This document shows, one piece after another, positions 35,977-43,350 of a DNA stretch of 64,000 nt. The position numbers and the translations under genes were made by a program. The first letter of the stretch is position 1. Every line of letters starts with the position of its first letter. Below the pieces are notes generated by a model. It was given only the letters and a program-made list of their open reading frames with translations. It had not been told where the DNA came from and did not search any database. The stretch spans positions 38,274-102,273 of the IMG/VR virus record IMGVR_UViG_3300023109_001262; one strand, written 5' to 3'. Source of the stretch: a virus.

Positions 35977-36253
35977 TATATTTTAAATACGGGCATGCCA
36001 AAGTGAAATAAGAACTTTCCTTTGGATCTTCAAAACCTACTAGTACATATGGTGCAAGTAAGTTTGAAGAATCTGTTTTGATAGATTTGCCTAAGTAAAA
36101 TCTACCTTTAAGATTAGTTTCAATCCATTTAACTATGGAATCTTCGATATTATATCGTAAAGGAACATCAACATATTCGAAATGTTTTGGAGGGAACTCA
36201 ATACGTCTAATATTAAAAAAGTTTAATGGATTAGGATGTTTATTTTTTATCAT
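35972..36253 (-). CDS. Small unknown protein
   Basis: 93 aa, basic. FYLGKSIKTD and YVLVGFEDPKESSYFTLACPY are compact beta-rich segments; the final stretch suggests a folded domain. ATGA overlap with the VWA/metallopeptidase gene upstream. Family not recognised. Confidence 0.7.
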   Translation of the reverse strand: MIKNKHPNPLNFFNIRRIEFPPKHFEYVDVPLRYNIEDSIVKWIETNLKGRFYLGKSIKTDSSNLLAPYVLVGFEDPKESSYFTLACPYLKYT

Positions 36254-37596
36254 TTGAACTCGTAATGTGCTGTCTGTCCAAACGGTGCTTGTACATTCTT
36301 ATCGTGGTGGCTGTGAATAACAAATACTGTGTCACAGTAGTCTTCTTCGCCCCAGCTATCCCAAGCATAGCCGTCTGTAAACATAATAAACTTCTTAGGA
36401 ACATATCCGGTCTCTTTCATATATGTCCAGTTAACCATAAAGTCAGTGCCGCCACCGCCCATAATTTCATAGTCTAGCAAGTCATCACCGCCGTCTGAAC
36501 TATAGTCTTGTTCGTTATAAACCTTAGTATCAAAGCACCACAACTTAATGTTATAATCTTGATATTCGTCCATAATGCCTTTAATTTCGCTAAGAAAGTC
36601 ACGAGCTTGTTCATTGCCAATTGAGCCGCTCATATCAAGAGCTACTGCAATATCAATAGTATCTTGGTAATTCATTCCTGGCAAAATAGCACCGCTCATT
36701 TGTCCTTTGCGTGATGGACGACTAAATGTATAATCGCTTTTAATAGTACTTTGGATTTGTTGCCGAAGAAGTTCACGCCAGTTCATCTTAGGTTCAGTAA
36801 GCTCTTTAATCATACGCTGTACTGCCGCAGGAGTATTACCAGCACCCGCAGCTTGTGCGGCATTAATCATTGACTCTTTGACTTCGTCTTTGATCTGCTT
36901 CATTTCCTCTTTAGAGTACTTTGCAGGCTTTTTACTTATACTGTTGCCTTTTCCGTCTTTGCCTTCTTCGCCCGCTTCACCATCTTCACCATCTTCACCT
37001 TCGTTGTCAAGGTGCTCGTCTAGCATTTCGCCAAGTTGCTGTAATGCTTCTTCGCCGTTCTTTTTAGCTTGTTCGAACAAGTCGTCATAAACTTCTTCTG
37101 ACATCCATCCTTCGTATTTAAAGTCTTGAAAGCAGTTTACAATACTAGGAGATGTTCCAATACGATCACGCACAAGAATGTTGTTTACAATATAATCGGC
37201 AGCAATATTGTATAGCATAGGATTACGTTCTTCACGCCGTCCTAAGTGATCAAATACCATGTGCAGAATTTCGTGTGCAACAACAAACTCAATTTCTTTA
37301 TTGTTCATTGCGTTAAAGAATTGCGTGTTAAAATACAAGTTGCGCCCGTCTACAGCCGCAGTAGGCAACCAGTCATCTGCTGCCAAAATGCGCAGGCGTG
37401 TAGCCATGTTACCAAAGAAAGGGTGACGCAGTAGCAATCCTACCCGTGCAACAATAATGCGATCGAGTACTTCTACACGCATTTCTTCTAGTTGCTCGGG
37501 TGTAATATTAGGGTCAGGTTGCCAGTTTTTTAGTTTGCTTGCTGTCTTTTCTGTAGACATTTGCATTGCTACATGCTGTGGTAAAAAATCTAACAT
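36250..37596 (-). CDS. VWA domain protein with an N-terminal HExxH metallopeptidase-like domain
   Basis: 448 aa. The N-terminal part has VAHEILHMVFDH, an HExxH zinc motif, as in DUF2201-type putative metallopeptidases. A Glu/Gly/Lys-rich linker follows at about 195-225. The C-terminal VWA-like part has ALDMSGSIG (MIDAS DxSxS) and IMFTDGYAW. Such proteins pair with MoxR ATPases, here encoded immediately upstream, in assembly or disassembly of protein complexes. Its own sigma70-like promoter lies at 37630-37657. Target unknown. Confidence 0.88.
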   Translation of the reverse strand: MLDFLPQHVAMQMSTEKTASKLKNWQPDPNITPEQLEEMRVEVLDRIIVARVGLLLRHPFFGNMATRLRILAADDWLPTAAVDGRNLYFNTQFFNAMNNKEIEFVVAHEILHMVFDHLGRREERNPMLYNIAADYIVNNILVRDRIGTSPSIVNCFQDFKYEGWMSEEVYDDLFEQAKKNGEEALQQLGEMLDEHLDNEGEDGEDGEAGEEGKDGKGNSISKKPAKYSKEEMKQIKDEVKESMINAAQAAGAGNTPAAVQRMIKELTEPKMNWRELLRQQIQSTIKSDYTFSRPSRKGQMSGAILPGMNYQDTIDIAVALDMSGSIGNEQARDFLSEIKGIMDEYQDYNIKLWCFDTKVYNEQDYSSDGGDDLLDYEIMGGGGTDFMVNWTYMKETGYVPKKFIMFTDGYAWDSWGEEDYCDTVFVIHSHHDKNVQAPFGQTAHYEFK

Positions 37597-37629
37597 ATCG
37601 CGCCTCTCATTGTTTTAACTTATGTATAT

Positions 37630-37657
37630 ATTATAACACATTTACACTAGGTGTCAA
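37630..37657 (-). promoter_or_regulatory. Sigma70-type promoter for the VWA gene
   Basis: TTGACA, 16 nt, TATAAT on the minus strand, both boxes perfect. It lies directly after the terminator of the MoxR gene. Confidence 0.85.
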
Positions 37658-37660
37658 GAG

Positions 37661-37688
37661 AAAAGTGAGCTCTTTGGAGCTCACTTTT
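37661..37688 (-). terminator. Strong hairpin terminator after the MoxR gene
   Basis: A perfect 12-bp stem (AAAAGTGAGCTC with its complement) and 4-nt loop. The stem ends in a run of four T on the minus strand, 7 nt after the MoxR stop. Confidence 0.85.
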
Positions 37689-37694
37689 GGATCA

Positions 37695-38780
37695 TTATGC
37701 AGACTGTGCAGCCTTAATATACTTACCATAACGCTCATGGAATTCATCAAAGCATGCTACTTCGTCCGGATCAATTGGCAATGAATACTGTGTTAGTGCA
37801 AGCTTAATGCCCATAACAACTAGTTCGGTATCAAAGTTATCCATTGAAAAGCGTAGGAAGTTATTAACTTTGTCATCAAACTTCTTGTCGCCTGCGTCAC
37901 TTGCTTCTTTAAGTTCGTAGCACAAAGACACAGTTAAAGAGTACATTGCACTAATTTCTTTAGTCTTCATCTCTTTTACTTTGCCTGCTAGAATATCAGT
38001 TGGGTTAGGCATGCTAGCCGCAACTTTACGGTGTGCCATAAACTTAACAGCCAAGCCTTCACCTACTGCACCACTAACTAAGTCAGTAGTAGTGTTTTCA
38101 TCTAATTCATCTTCTATCAATTCTGAAACAAACGACCATGAACGAGGTGTTGCGAACGAACGACTCGGTGATTTAGGATCAAAGTCATACAAGTCTTTCT
38201 TGCTGAAAGTAAGATAACCAACAACATCGTTATGTACTTTATTGTCAACTGCCCATTGGAACCAGTCATCAAAGTTAACAGCAAGTTCTAAGTGGATAAA
38301 GCGGTTAGCTAACGGAGCAGGCATACGATACGTAACACCTTTGTCAGCTTCACGGTTACCAGCCGCAACAATCATAACATTGTCTGGCAACTTGTAAGTA
38401 CCTACTTTGCGGTTAAGAATCAATTGGTATGCTGCCGCTTGTACACTAGGCGCTGCCGAGTTCATCTCGTCTAAGAACAATACAATGTTGTCATACTGTG
38501 CCGCAAATTCTTCGCTTGGAAGTTCGCTAGGCGCACCCCACACCATAGTACCTGAGTTGCTATCGAAGTAAGGAATACCTTTAATATCTGTAGGCTCCCA
38601 AAGCGACAAGCGAATGTCAATTAGATGTGAGTTTGTAAATCCATCTGTAATTTGTTTAACAATATCAGACTTACCAATGCCTGGAGGTCCCCAAAGAAAG
38701 ATAGGACGTTTTTTTGTAAGTGCATGCTTGATGCTTGCTTTTGCGCCATTTGGGCTAACTGTACGTGTTGCTGTATCCAT
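37695..38780 (-). CDS. MoxR-type AAA+ ATPase
   Basis: 361 aa. Walker A is GPPGIGKS, Walker B VLFLDEMN, followed by QAAAYQLILNRKVG and AAGNREAD (sensor 1), the standard MoxR order. It is expected to act as a hexamer that remodels complexes with its VWA partner. Preceded by AGAGGG and its own sigma70-like promoter; followed by a strong terminator, so its expression can differ from that of the VWA gene. Confidence 0.92.
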   Translation of the reverse strand: MDTATRTVSPNGAKASIKHALTKKRPIFLWGPPGIGKSDIVKQITDGFTNSHLIDIRLSLWEPTDIKGIPYFDSNSGTMVWGAPSELPSEEFAAQYDNIVLFLDEMNSAAPSVQAAAYQLILNRKVGTYKLPDNVMIVAAGNREADKGVTYRMPAPLANRFIHLELAVNFDDWFQWAVDNKVHNDVVGYLTFSKKDLYDFDPKSPSRSFATPRSWSFVSELIEDELDENTTTDLVSGAVGEGLAVKFMAHRKVAASMPNPTDILAGKVKEMKTKEISAMYSLTVSLCYELKEASDAGDKKFDDKVNNFLRFSMDNFDTELVVMGIKLALTQYSLPIDPDEVACFDEFHERYGKYIKAAQSA

Positions 38781-38819
38781 TGTGTAGTACCCTCTGTGTT
38801 TTATTTAAACTATACATAT

Positions 38820-38847
38820 ATAATAACATCATTGTACGATATGTCAA
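38820..38847 (-). promoter_or_regulatory. Sigma70-type promoter for the MoxR gene
   Basis: TTGACA, 16 nt, TATTAT on the minus strand. The -35 box begins at the last codons of the Smr gene. Confidence 0.75.
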
Positions 38848-39074
38848 GTCTTTTTTTTCAACTTTATACTAAAACTTCCAGGATTATGTTTGGTTTGAAC
38901 ACATTCTCTAATGCGTGGATGATTGCTTGCCCACGTATATATTTCACGCATCATAGCACCTTGGCCGGTAACTACATGACATTTTTTGTATCCGCTAAGA
39001 TATGCTTCTTCTATTTGTTGATTAAAGTGCCGCCAGCCGTTGTGTATATGCAAGCCGTGTAGATCAATTCTCAT
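38844..39074 (-). CDS. Standalone Smr domain protein
   Basis: 76 aa. DLHGLHIHNG and CHVVTGQGAMMREI are the DLHG and TGxG motifs of the Smr (MutS2 C-terminal) domain, a nuclease-type fold that cuts nucleic acids, including structured DNA or mRNA. No other domain is attached. The start overlaps the upstream stop by 11 nt. It might help in host nucleic acid degradation or recombination. Confidence 0.85.
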   Translation of the reverse strand: MRIDLHGLHIHNGWRHFNQQIEEAYLSGYKKCHVVTGQGAMMREIYTWASNHPRIRECVQTKHNPGSFSIKLKKKT

Positions 39075-39450
39075 GTTTACTTCTGTTCATGGCCTTTGTT
39101 AGGCCATATTTTCGTACATCACCACTAAAAAGGGTAAGTTCGACAGCTTTCTTTTGATCTGTAACAATAATACTACGATTTGTAAGATAATAAGGACAAG
39201 ATATAAATTGATCTAAGAATATAATTACTTGCGTAGTTAGTGGCATATCGCGAGGATACGGAATATCGTATATTTCAACATCGATTTGATTTAGTATTTC
39301 AAAGCCTGCATCTGTTAATCTAAGGCCGCCTACTAATTTATTTCTAGTATTTTTCCACCACAATGGCATGTATTGCTTAACTGTAGTACTATCTGTACTT
39401 TTGTTAAGTTGTTTTAAAAACACCTTTGTGTATGTATCTTTCCAGTTCAT
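39064..39450 (-). CDS. Unknown protein
   Basis: 128 aa. Distinctive segment: VGGLRLTDAGFEIL, then YPRDMPLTTQVIIFLDQFISCPYYL, which looks helical and compact; a DNA-binding role is possible but not shown. ATGA overlap with the upstream gene and 11-nt overlap with the Smr gene. Confidence 0.72.
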   Translation of the reverse strand: MNWKDTYTKVFLKQLNKSTDSTTVKQYMPLWWKNTRNKLVGGLRLTDAGFEILNQIDVEIYDIPYPRDMPLTTQVIIFLDQFISCPYYLTNRSIIVTDQKKAVELTLFSGDVRKYGLTKAMNRSKHEN

Positions 39451-39737
39451 TCTTCTTCGACAATTTCGCCTGTAGTCATTCTTACTACTACAAACTCGTC
39501 ACTACTAAACATTTCGTTTAATTTTTTAGCAAGATTGTGTGCATGTCCAGGATTGGAGAAGCTAGTTTTTTTATATTTTGGTCCAGGATAATTTGTTAGT
39601 ACATTAAAACTTTTCAAATTAAAAGGCTCGTTTTGATAAAAAACTGCCCAAATTGCGTCGGCTTTTAAGACTTGCTCACTTTTGTAAGTTTTTTTATCTA
39701 TGCTTTCGAGAATAATTGTTGGTTTTGGTCTGCTCAT
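39447..39737 (-). CDS. Small unknown protein
   Basis: 96 aa, basic. YPGPKYKKTSFSNPGHAHNLAKKLNEMF is a recognisable stretch but has no assigned family. AAGG ribosome-binding site and a GATAAATA late-type element lie upstream. Confidence 0.7.
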   Translation of the reverse strand: MSRPKPTIILESIDKKTYKSEQVLKADAIWAVFYQNEPFNLKSFNVLTNYPGPKYKKTSFSNPGHAHNLAKKLNEMFSSDEFVVVRMTTGEIVEEE

Positions 39738-39766
39738 ACACGCATTTCCTTAGTTATATACGCATA

Positions 39767-39774
39767 TATTTATC
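39767..39774 (-). promoter_or_regulatory. T4-type late promoter for 39447-39737
   Basis: GATAAATA on the minus strand, 29 nt before the start, followed by an AAGGA site. Confidence 0.55.
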
Positions 39775-39835
39775 TTTTTTAATAGGTTATCTACGCAGTT
39801 TATAGCGCCAGACGTAGTATACTAACACATAGACG

Positions 39836-39898
39836 GGATATGGCACGGGGATGCTGTGACAGCGAATTCCGCGCACTACTAAGATGTACCATATCCAA
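39836..39898. ncRNA. Candidate structured RNA or DNA element, strand unknown
   Basis: The longest non-coding gap here (39738-39939) contains GGATATGGCAC pairing with GTACCATATCC (10 of 11 pairs) around a GC-richer interior that can form GCTG-TGA-CAGC and a second small hairpin, giving a three-way-junction-like fold of about 60 nt. It is too short for a tRNA and lacks a T-loop. No known family recognised. The rest of the gap holds only the late promoter at 39767. Confidence 0.4.
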
Positions 39899-39939
39899 GA
39901 TTTTCCTATATGTGTAAAGCCAACAATTGCCACATATAC

Positions 39940-40185
39940 CTACTTCCAGTTTGCATCGGAACTTCCGAGTTGCACTACAATATTTTCTTCGGCAGTTGAA
40001 GATGCAGATAAGATTTTTTCTAGATCGCCTTCTAATCGAGACATTACTTCTCCTAATGTAAAAGCAAGACGCTTTGCAGTATTAATATCTAATTTTACTT
40101 CTCTTGCTTTACTAGAATCTGCTGATTTTACTGTAGATATAAATTGTTGTATTGGTAACGTGTTTAATGGTTCGTTAATTGGCAC
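39940..40185 (-). CDS. Small unknown protein (GTG start)
   Basis: 81 aa from a GTG that overlaps the upstream stop by 11 nt. A helix-rich middle (INTAKRLAFTLGEVMSRLEGDLEK) suggests a coiled-coil or helical bundle. No family recognised. Confidence 0.65.
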   Translation of the reverse strand: MPINEPLNTLPIQQFISTVKSADSSKAREVKLDINTAKRLAFTLGEVMSRLEGDLEKILSASSTAEENIVVQLGSSDANWK

Positions 40186-40645
40186 GACTAAGTTCCTGTT
40201 TCATTTCAAATTCTGTTTTATATGGGCCTTTAGTTTTGTAACGTTCTACTGTAATTAACTTTGGACAAAAACTTTTAACCCAGCCTTTGTCAAACTTAAT
40301 AATAAAATATCCTGCACAATACAAACTTTTACTTTTGACACTTTTTGTAAATAAGGGCAGTTTCTTTTTTACATCATACATGGGATTATAAGGTGCGCAA
40401 CTAGTTGGATAGTTGTGTACTTCTTTATCTAATGTTTTAATATTAGATTCTGTCGAAGTCCACGATATTTCAGTACCTAATTTATTTTTAAGTTGCTTAA
40501 TATTTTTAAAGAATTTAGTACCATCATCGTTAGTATACATATATTGATGTTCCTCACCAACACTCAAGGTACCGACACGATCTCCTTGTTCGGACTCTAC
40601 AATCCAAAACTTGTTTTTTAATATTTCTTTTGCTTTAAATGCCAT
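40175..40645 (-). CDS. Unknown protein
   Basis: 156 aa from ATG 40645, chosen because GAGG lies 7 nt upstream and it overlaps the nuclease stop; in-frame upstream codons would run further into the nuclease gene. Opens with AFKAKEILKNKFWIVESEQGDRVGTL, which looks like a small beta domain. Function unknown. Confidence 0.7.
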   Translation of the reverse strand: MAFKAKEILKNKFWIVESEQGDRVGTLSVGEEHQYMYTNDDGTKFFKNIKQLKNKLGTEISWTSTESNIKTLDKEVHNYPTSCAPYNPMYDVKKKLPLFTKSVKSKSLYCAGYFIIKFDKGWVKSFCPKLITVERYKTKGPYKTEFEMKQELSRAN

Positions 40646-41627
40646 TATCATACCTCGCTTGTAATGGTGGTGCATAATATTGCGCCTGGTCAGCAACACG
40701 TTGCATATCCCACTTAGCACAAAACTTCATAAGACGCATACCTACTTGTGTAATGTCTTTAGGTTCTACGTTTGCAATAGTTGTATCAATAATCTCTCTA
40801 ATGTCTGCAGGTTGTGCAGTCAAGTCACACAATACAACATTGCGATTGTAATCATCTAGTACACGATGTTCTACACCTTCATGATCAGTCCAGCGTTGTA
40901 GCATCATGTTATTCCAGTTGTAGCCTTTTGTACTCTTGTCTTCGTATGCTTCAATAAGACCTACTTTGTTCTTAGTGCCTTTCTTACGTACACCAGGGTA
41001 AGCACTAAACACGTTGTCACTTGTGTCGCCACGCATACACTTCTCAAACAACATAAAGTCAGGCTGCGGTGCAGGCTTTGCTTCTTTAGTCTTCTTGTCA
41101 ATAACAGGCTCTAACTTCTTGTCGTCAAAGTAACCTTCATGTGTAATAATAGTATTACTTACACCATTGTATTGCTTTACATTAGGTGCAATAAGTTGTG
41201 CAAAGTCACCGTCAGTACTAATAATAACATGCTCGTCATTAGGGTGTGCTTGCACCCAGCCAGCAATAAGATCATCTGCTTCTAGTTGCTTGTGTTGAAT
41301 AACAGTGCAGTTAGTCTTGTCTGTCATAAAGTTCTTAAACTCATCAAAGATTTCCCAAAACGCTGTATCTTCTTCACTCTCAGTTACAGTCATTTTATCA
41401 CGAGCAACTTTTCTATTACGCTTGTAAGGTTCGTAATAGTCCTTGCGCCAGCTACGACCTTCTAAGCAGATCACAACATGCGAACCGTCAAAGTCTTGCC
41501 AAGCCTTCTTAATGCTGTTAAGAGTAATGTGTAGTGCCATACCTACTTTAGTGTCAATGTCGCCACGTACAACGTGCCGAGCTCTAAAGAAAGTGTTTGC
41601 TGTGTCTACAAGAATGTAAGTAGCCAT
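40635..41627 (-). CDS. 5'-3' exonuclease of the T4 RNase H / FEN family
   Basis: 330 aa from ATG 41627. Metal-binding acidic residues appear in the expected order: ILVDTANTFFRAR, EADDLIAGW, STDGDFAQL and RGDTSDN followed by a PGV helix-hairpin segment. It removes RNA primers from Okazaki fragments together with the polymerase. The start was set at ATYILVD because upstream in-frame codons do not fit the family. The start lies 1 nt after the stop of the small ORF at 41629. A sigma70-like promoter lies at 41745-41773. Confidence 0.92.
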   Translation of the reverse strand: MATYILVDTANTFFRARHVVRGDIDTKVGMALHITLNSIKKAWQDFDGSHVVICLEGRSWRKDYYEPYKRNRKVARDKMTVTESEEDTAFWEIFDEFKNFMTDKTNCTVIQHKQLEADDLIAGWVQAHPNDEHVIISTDGDFAQLIAPNVKQYNGVSNTIITHEGYFDDKKLEPVIDKKTKEAKPAPQPDFMLFEKCMRGDTSDNVFSAYPGVRKKGTKNKVGLIEAYEDKSTKGYNWNNMMLQRWTDHEGVEHRVLDDYNRNVVLCDLTAQPADIREIIDTTIANVEPKDITQVGMRLMKFCAKWDMQRVADQAQYYAPPLQARYDNGI

Positions 41628-41628
41628 A

Positions 41629-41715
41629 TTATGAACACCCTGATACACATAATGAGAAGATGTCGCCATTCTGTACGAATGCAACAAGTATTGTAATGCC
41701 TAAAATTTCTAACAT
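41629..41715 (-). CDS. Candidate 28-residue hydrophobic peptide
   Basis: An ATG at 41715 with AAGG upstream opens a 28-codon frame starting MLEILGITILVAFV. Its TAA lies one nt before the ATG of the nuclease (TAATATG), and it directly follows a strong promoter. It could be a leader peptide or a small membrane protein. Only position and layout support it. Confidence 0.45.
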   Translation of the reverse strand: MLEILGITILVAFVQNGDIFSLCVSGCS

Positions 41716-41744
41716 AGTTCTGCCTTTATATAATTTATAGTACT

Positions 41745-41773
41745 ATTGTAACACCAGATCTGGCTGTTGTCAA
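41745..41773 (-). promoter_or_regulatory. Sigma70-type promoter with a palindromic spacer
   Basis: TTGACA, 17 nt, TACAAT on the minus strand. The spacer contains the 10-bp palindrome CCAGATCTGG (41754-41763), a possible operator half. Confidence 0.75.
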
Positions 41774-42169
41774 TCATCCTATTGAACTTTTTCCTTTGTC
41801 GATTGGTACTACATTGACATAGCCCATTTCTCTATCAGTCGATTGTCCTTCTTCATCTAACATCTGCATTACAATAGTTCTAAACCATGCATCAACAATT
41901 TGTTCATTAGACTCACCTTTGTACCCAACATCAAGTAATTGTTCGATAAATTCGTTGTTCCAATCGAGCTCAAAGAATCCGTTACGAATGTTTTCAGGAT
42001 TAATTTGTGTGTCGAGTACAGCAACCCACGGTTCGCCTGCTTTAGTAGCAGCTTGTTTTTCTGCTTCTAACGCTTCTCGACGTAAGTCTTCTGAAGTTTT
42101 TTCAACTTCAGACTCTTCAATTTTCTTTTTATCACCTGCGTCTCTTGCCAGTTTATTCCACCAACCCAT
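41774..42169 (-). CDS. Unknown acidic protein
   Basis: 131 aa. The first 45 residues are charged and probably helical (KKKIEESEVEKTSEDLRREALEAEK has heptad-like spacing); the second half is compact (NPENIRNGFFELDWNNEFIEQL). TAATG junction with the small ORF upstream. No family recognised. Confidence 0.75.
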   Translation of the reverse strand: MGWWNKLARDAGDKKKIEESEVEKTSEDLRREALEAEKQAATKAGEPWVAVLDTQINPENIRNGFFELDWNNEFIEQLLDVGYKGESNEQIVDAWFRTIVMQMLDEEGQSTDREMGYVNVVPIDKGKSSIG

Positions 42170-42276
42170 TATATTAATCCTTTTTCTCTAAGTTCTGCAT
42201 CTAAGTTTTTACGTATTGGAGCCTTCATTGCTTTATCAAGTTTTTCTTGTTGCACTTGATCAAGTGCCCCATGCAT
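42169..42276 (-). CDS. Candidate 35-residue peptide after queE
   Basis: ATG 42276 overlaps the queE stop by 17 nt; the frame then runs through DKAMKAPIRKNLDAELREKGLI and ends at a TAATG junction with the next gene. The longer frame extending upstream through queE is a shadow. Without this peptide a 91-nt gap would remain, unlike its surroundings. Confidence 0.5.
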   Translation of the reverse strand: MHGALDQVQQEKLDKAMKAPIRKNLDAELREKGLI

Positions 42277-43219
42277 TTCCGAATAAGGATATGTGGAGTC
42301 TGGGCGTGAATCGCCATCCTTTTTCCATACAGACCTGCGCAACCTCTTGAACGTTGAGGACATACTCTTCCGAGCGTCCCCCAAGCGGCATACAATATAC
42401 TGGACACTCAACGCCGACATCACGATATGCTTGCACAGCTCTGCCAGCTTCTTCAATATCTGCACGATCAGCAACAACAAATTTAAGATAAACATCACTG
42501 CCAGCAACAGTGGAATAATTAAGAGCGACACTAGGACGTATAGCGTCCTCCCAAGATTCTCCGCTAACGGATAGCTTTGGCGAACACGACCATGTGACTG
42601 TAATTCTGTCGCTATCGTTGAGATAGTTGTATAAGTCGTCGTGTAGAACTTGTGTAGTGTTTGTTTCAAATGTGACATTTTTTAAATCCTTCATGCGGGG
42701 ATGTTCGAACAGCTCTACGTAAAGACGTTGCCACGCTAACAACGGTTCACCACCTGTCATAATAAGATGGATATCTTGACCGTTATCCATTGTCCACTTA
42801 CCTTCTGGAGTAAGCGATAGCAAATGTTCAACTACTTCGTCAACTTCTGCAAGTTTGTTAAAGTCTTTAAACTCGGGATAGATACTTGCATAAGTGTCAC
42901 ACCCTGTATGAATGATAGGCAAGTCTGTAAACTTTTCAGTCTTTTCAACAATGCCATCATCTAGTAAGTCTTTTACTTCTTGATTGTATCGTTGTCCTGC
43001 TTCATGCTTCTCTGCACGACTAGGTTCGTCTTTCCCAAGTCCAAAGTTCATACAACGAAAGTTACAACCGAATGTGCGTAGGAATACACTAGGTACTCCT
43101 ACAAACTTACCTTCGCCTTGTACTGAATAAAATGCTTCTGAATATCTAAGTTTCATAGCTGGCTTTCTGTTAACTGCTTCATAAGAGGGATAACCTTTTT
43201 CAAATACTGGTGCTATCAT
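42260..43219 (-). CDS. queE: 7-carboxy-7-deazaguanine synthase-like radical SAM enzyme
   Basis: 319 aa from ATG 43219 (AAGGA upstream). The Q-G-E-G segment, FLRTFGCNFRC and MTGGEPLL are QueE hallmarks. The third cluster Cys is not at the usual position: C52 and C56 are followed by MNFG, and the next candidate, C107, lies in HTGCDTYA, equivalent to the usual CxxCDT. So the motif is CX3CX50C, a pattern I recall from other T4-like marine phage QueE. It converts carboxytetrahydropterin to 7-carboxy-7-deazaguanine. Overlaps the small ORF upstream by ATGA and lies two genes downstream of folE. Confidence 0.88.
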   Translation of the reverse strand: MIAPVFEKGYPSYEAVNRKPAMKLRYSEAFYSVQGEGKFVGVPSVFLRTFGCNFRCMNFGLGKDEPSRAEKHEAGQRYNQEVKDLLDDGIVEKTEKFTDLPIIHTGCDTYASIYPEFKDFNKLAEVDEVVEHLLSLTPEGKWTMDNGQDIHLIMTGGEPLLAWQRLYVELFEHPRMKDLKNVTFETNTTQVLHDDLYNYLNDSDRITVTWSCSPKLSVSGESWEDAIRPSVALNYSTVAGSDVYLKFVVADRADIEEAGRAVQAYRDVGVECPVYCMPLGGRSEEYVLNVQEVAQVCMEKGWRFTPRLHISLFGNAWGT

Positions 43220-43350
43220 TTGTTTAGCATCCTTGCACAAGTTAGGAATGAATTCTCTTCAAGGCAATCAGTCCATATATGATTTAAATAAAATCCTATG
43301 CCTACAATAAAAATAACTGCGGCAGCACCGTAAATTAATTTCTCAATCAT
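43216..43350 (-). CDS. Small membrane protein between folE and queE
   Basis: 44 aa. One hydrophobic helix (LIYGAAAVIFIVGIGFYL) follows a short charged start; the tail is polar with two Cys. The start overlaps the folE stop (TAATG) with AGGAG 11 nt upstream, and its TGA overlaps the queE start (ATGA), so the three are coupled. Function unknown; perhaps it tethers a pathway enzyme or is an unrelated small phage protein. Confidence 0.7.
   Translation of the reverse strand: MIEKLIYGAAAVIFIVGIGFYLNHIWTDCLEENSFLTCARMLNK

Noticed and set aside
39836-39898. tRNA gene
   Set aside because: The outer stem could mimic an acceptor stem, but the element is about 60 nt and lacks T-loop and anticodon-arm features.
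42169-42678. 169-codon minus-strand frame with a long hydrophobic stretch
   Set aside because: Most of it lies within queE in another frame; queE is clearly real. Only the last 35 codons are kept as a candidate peptide.
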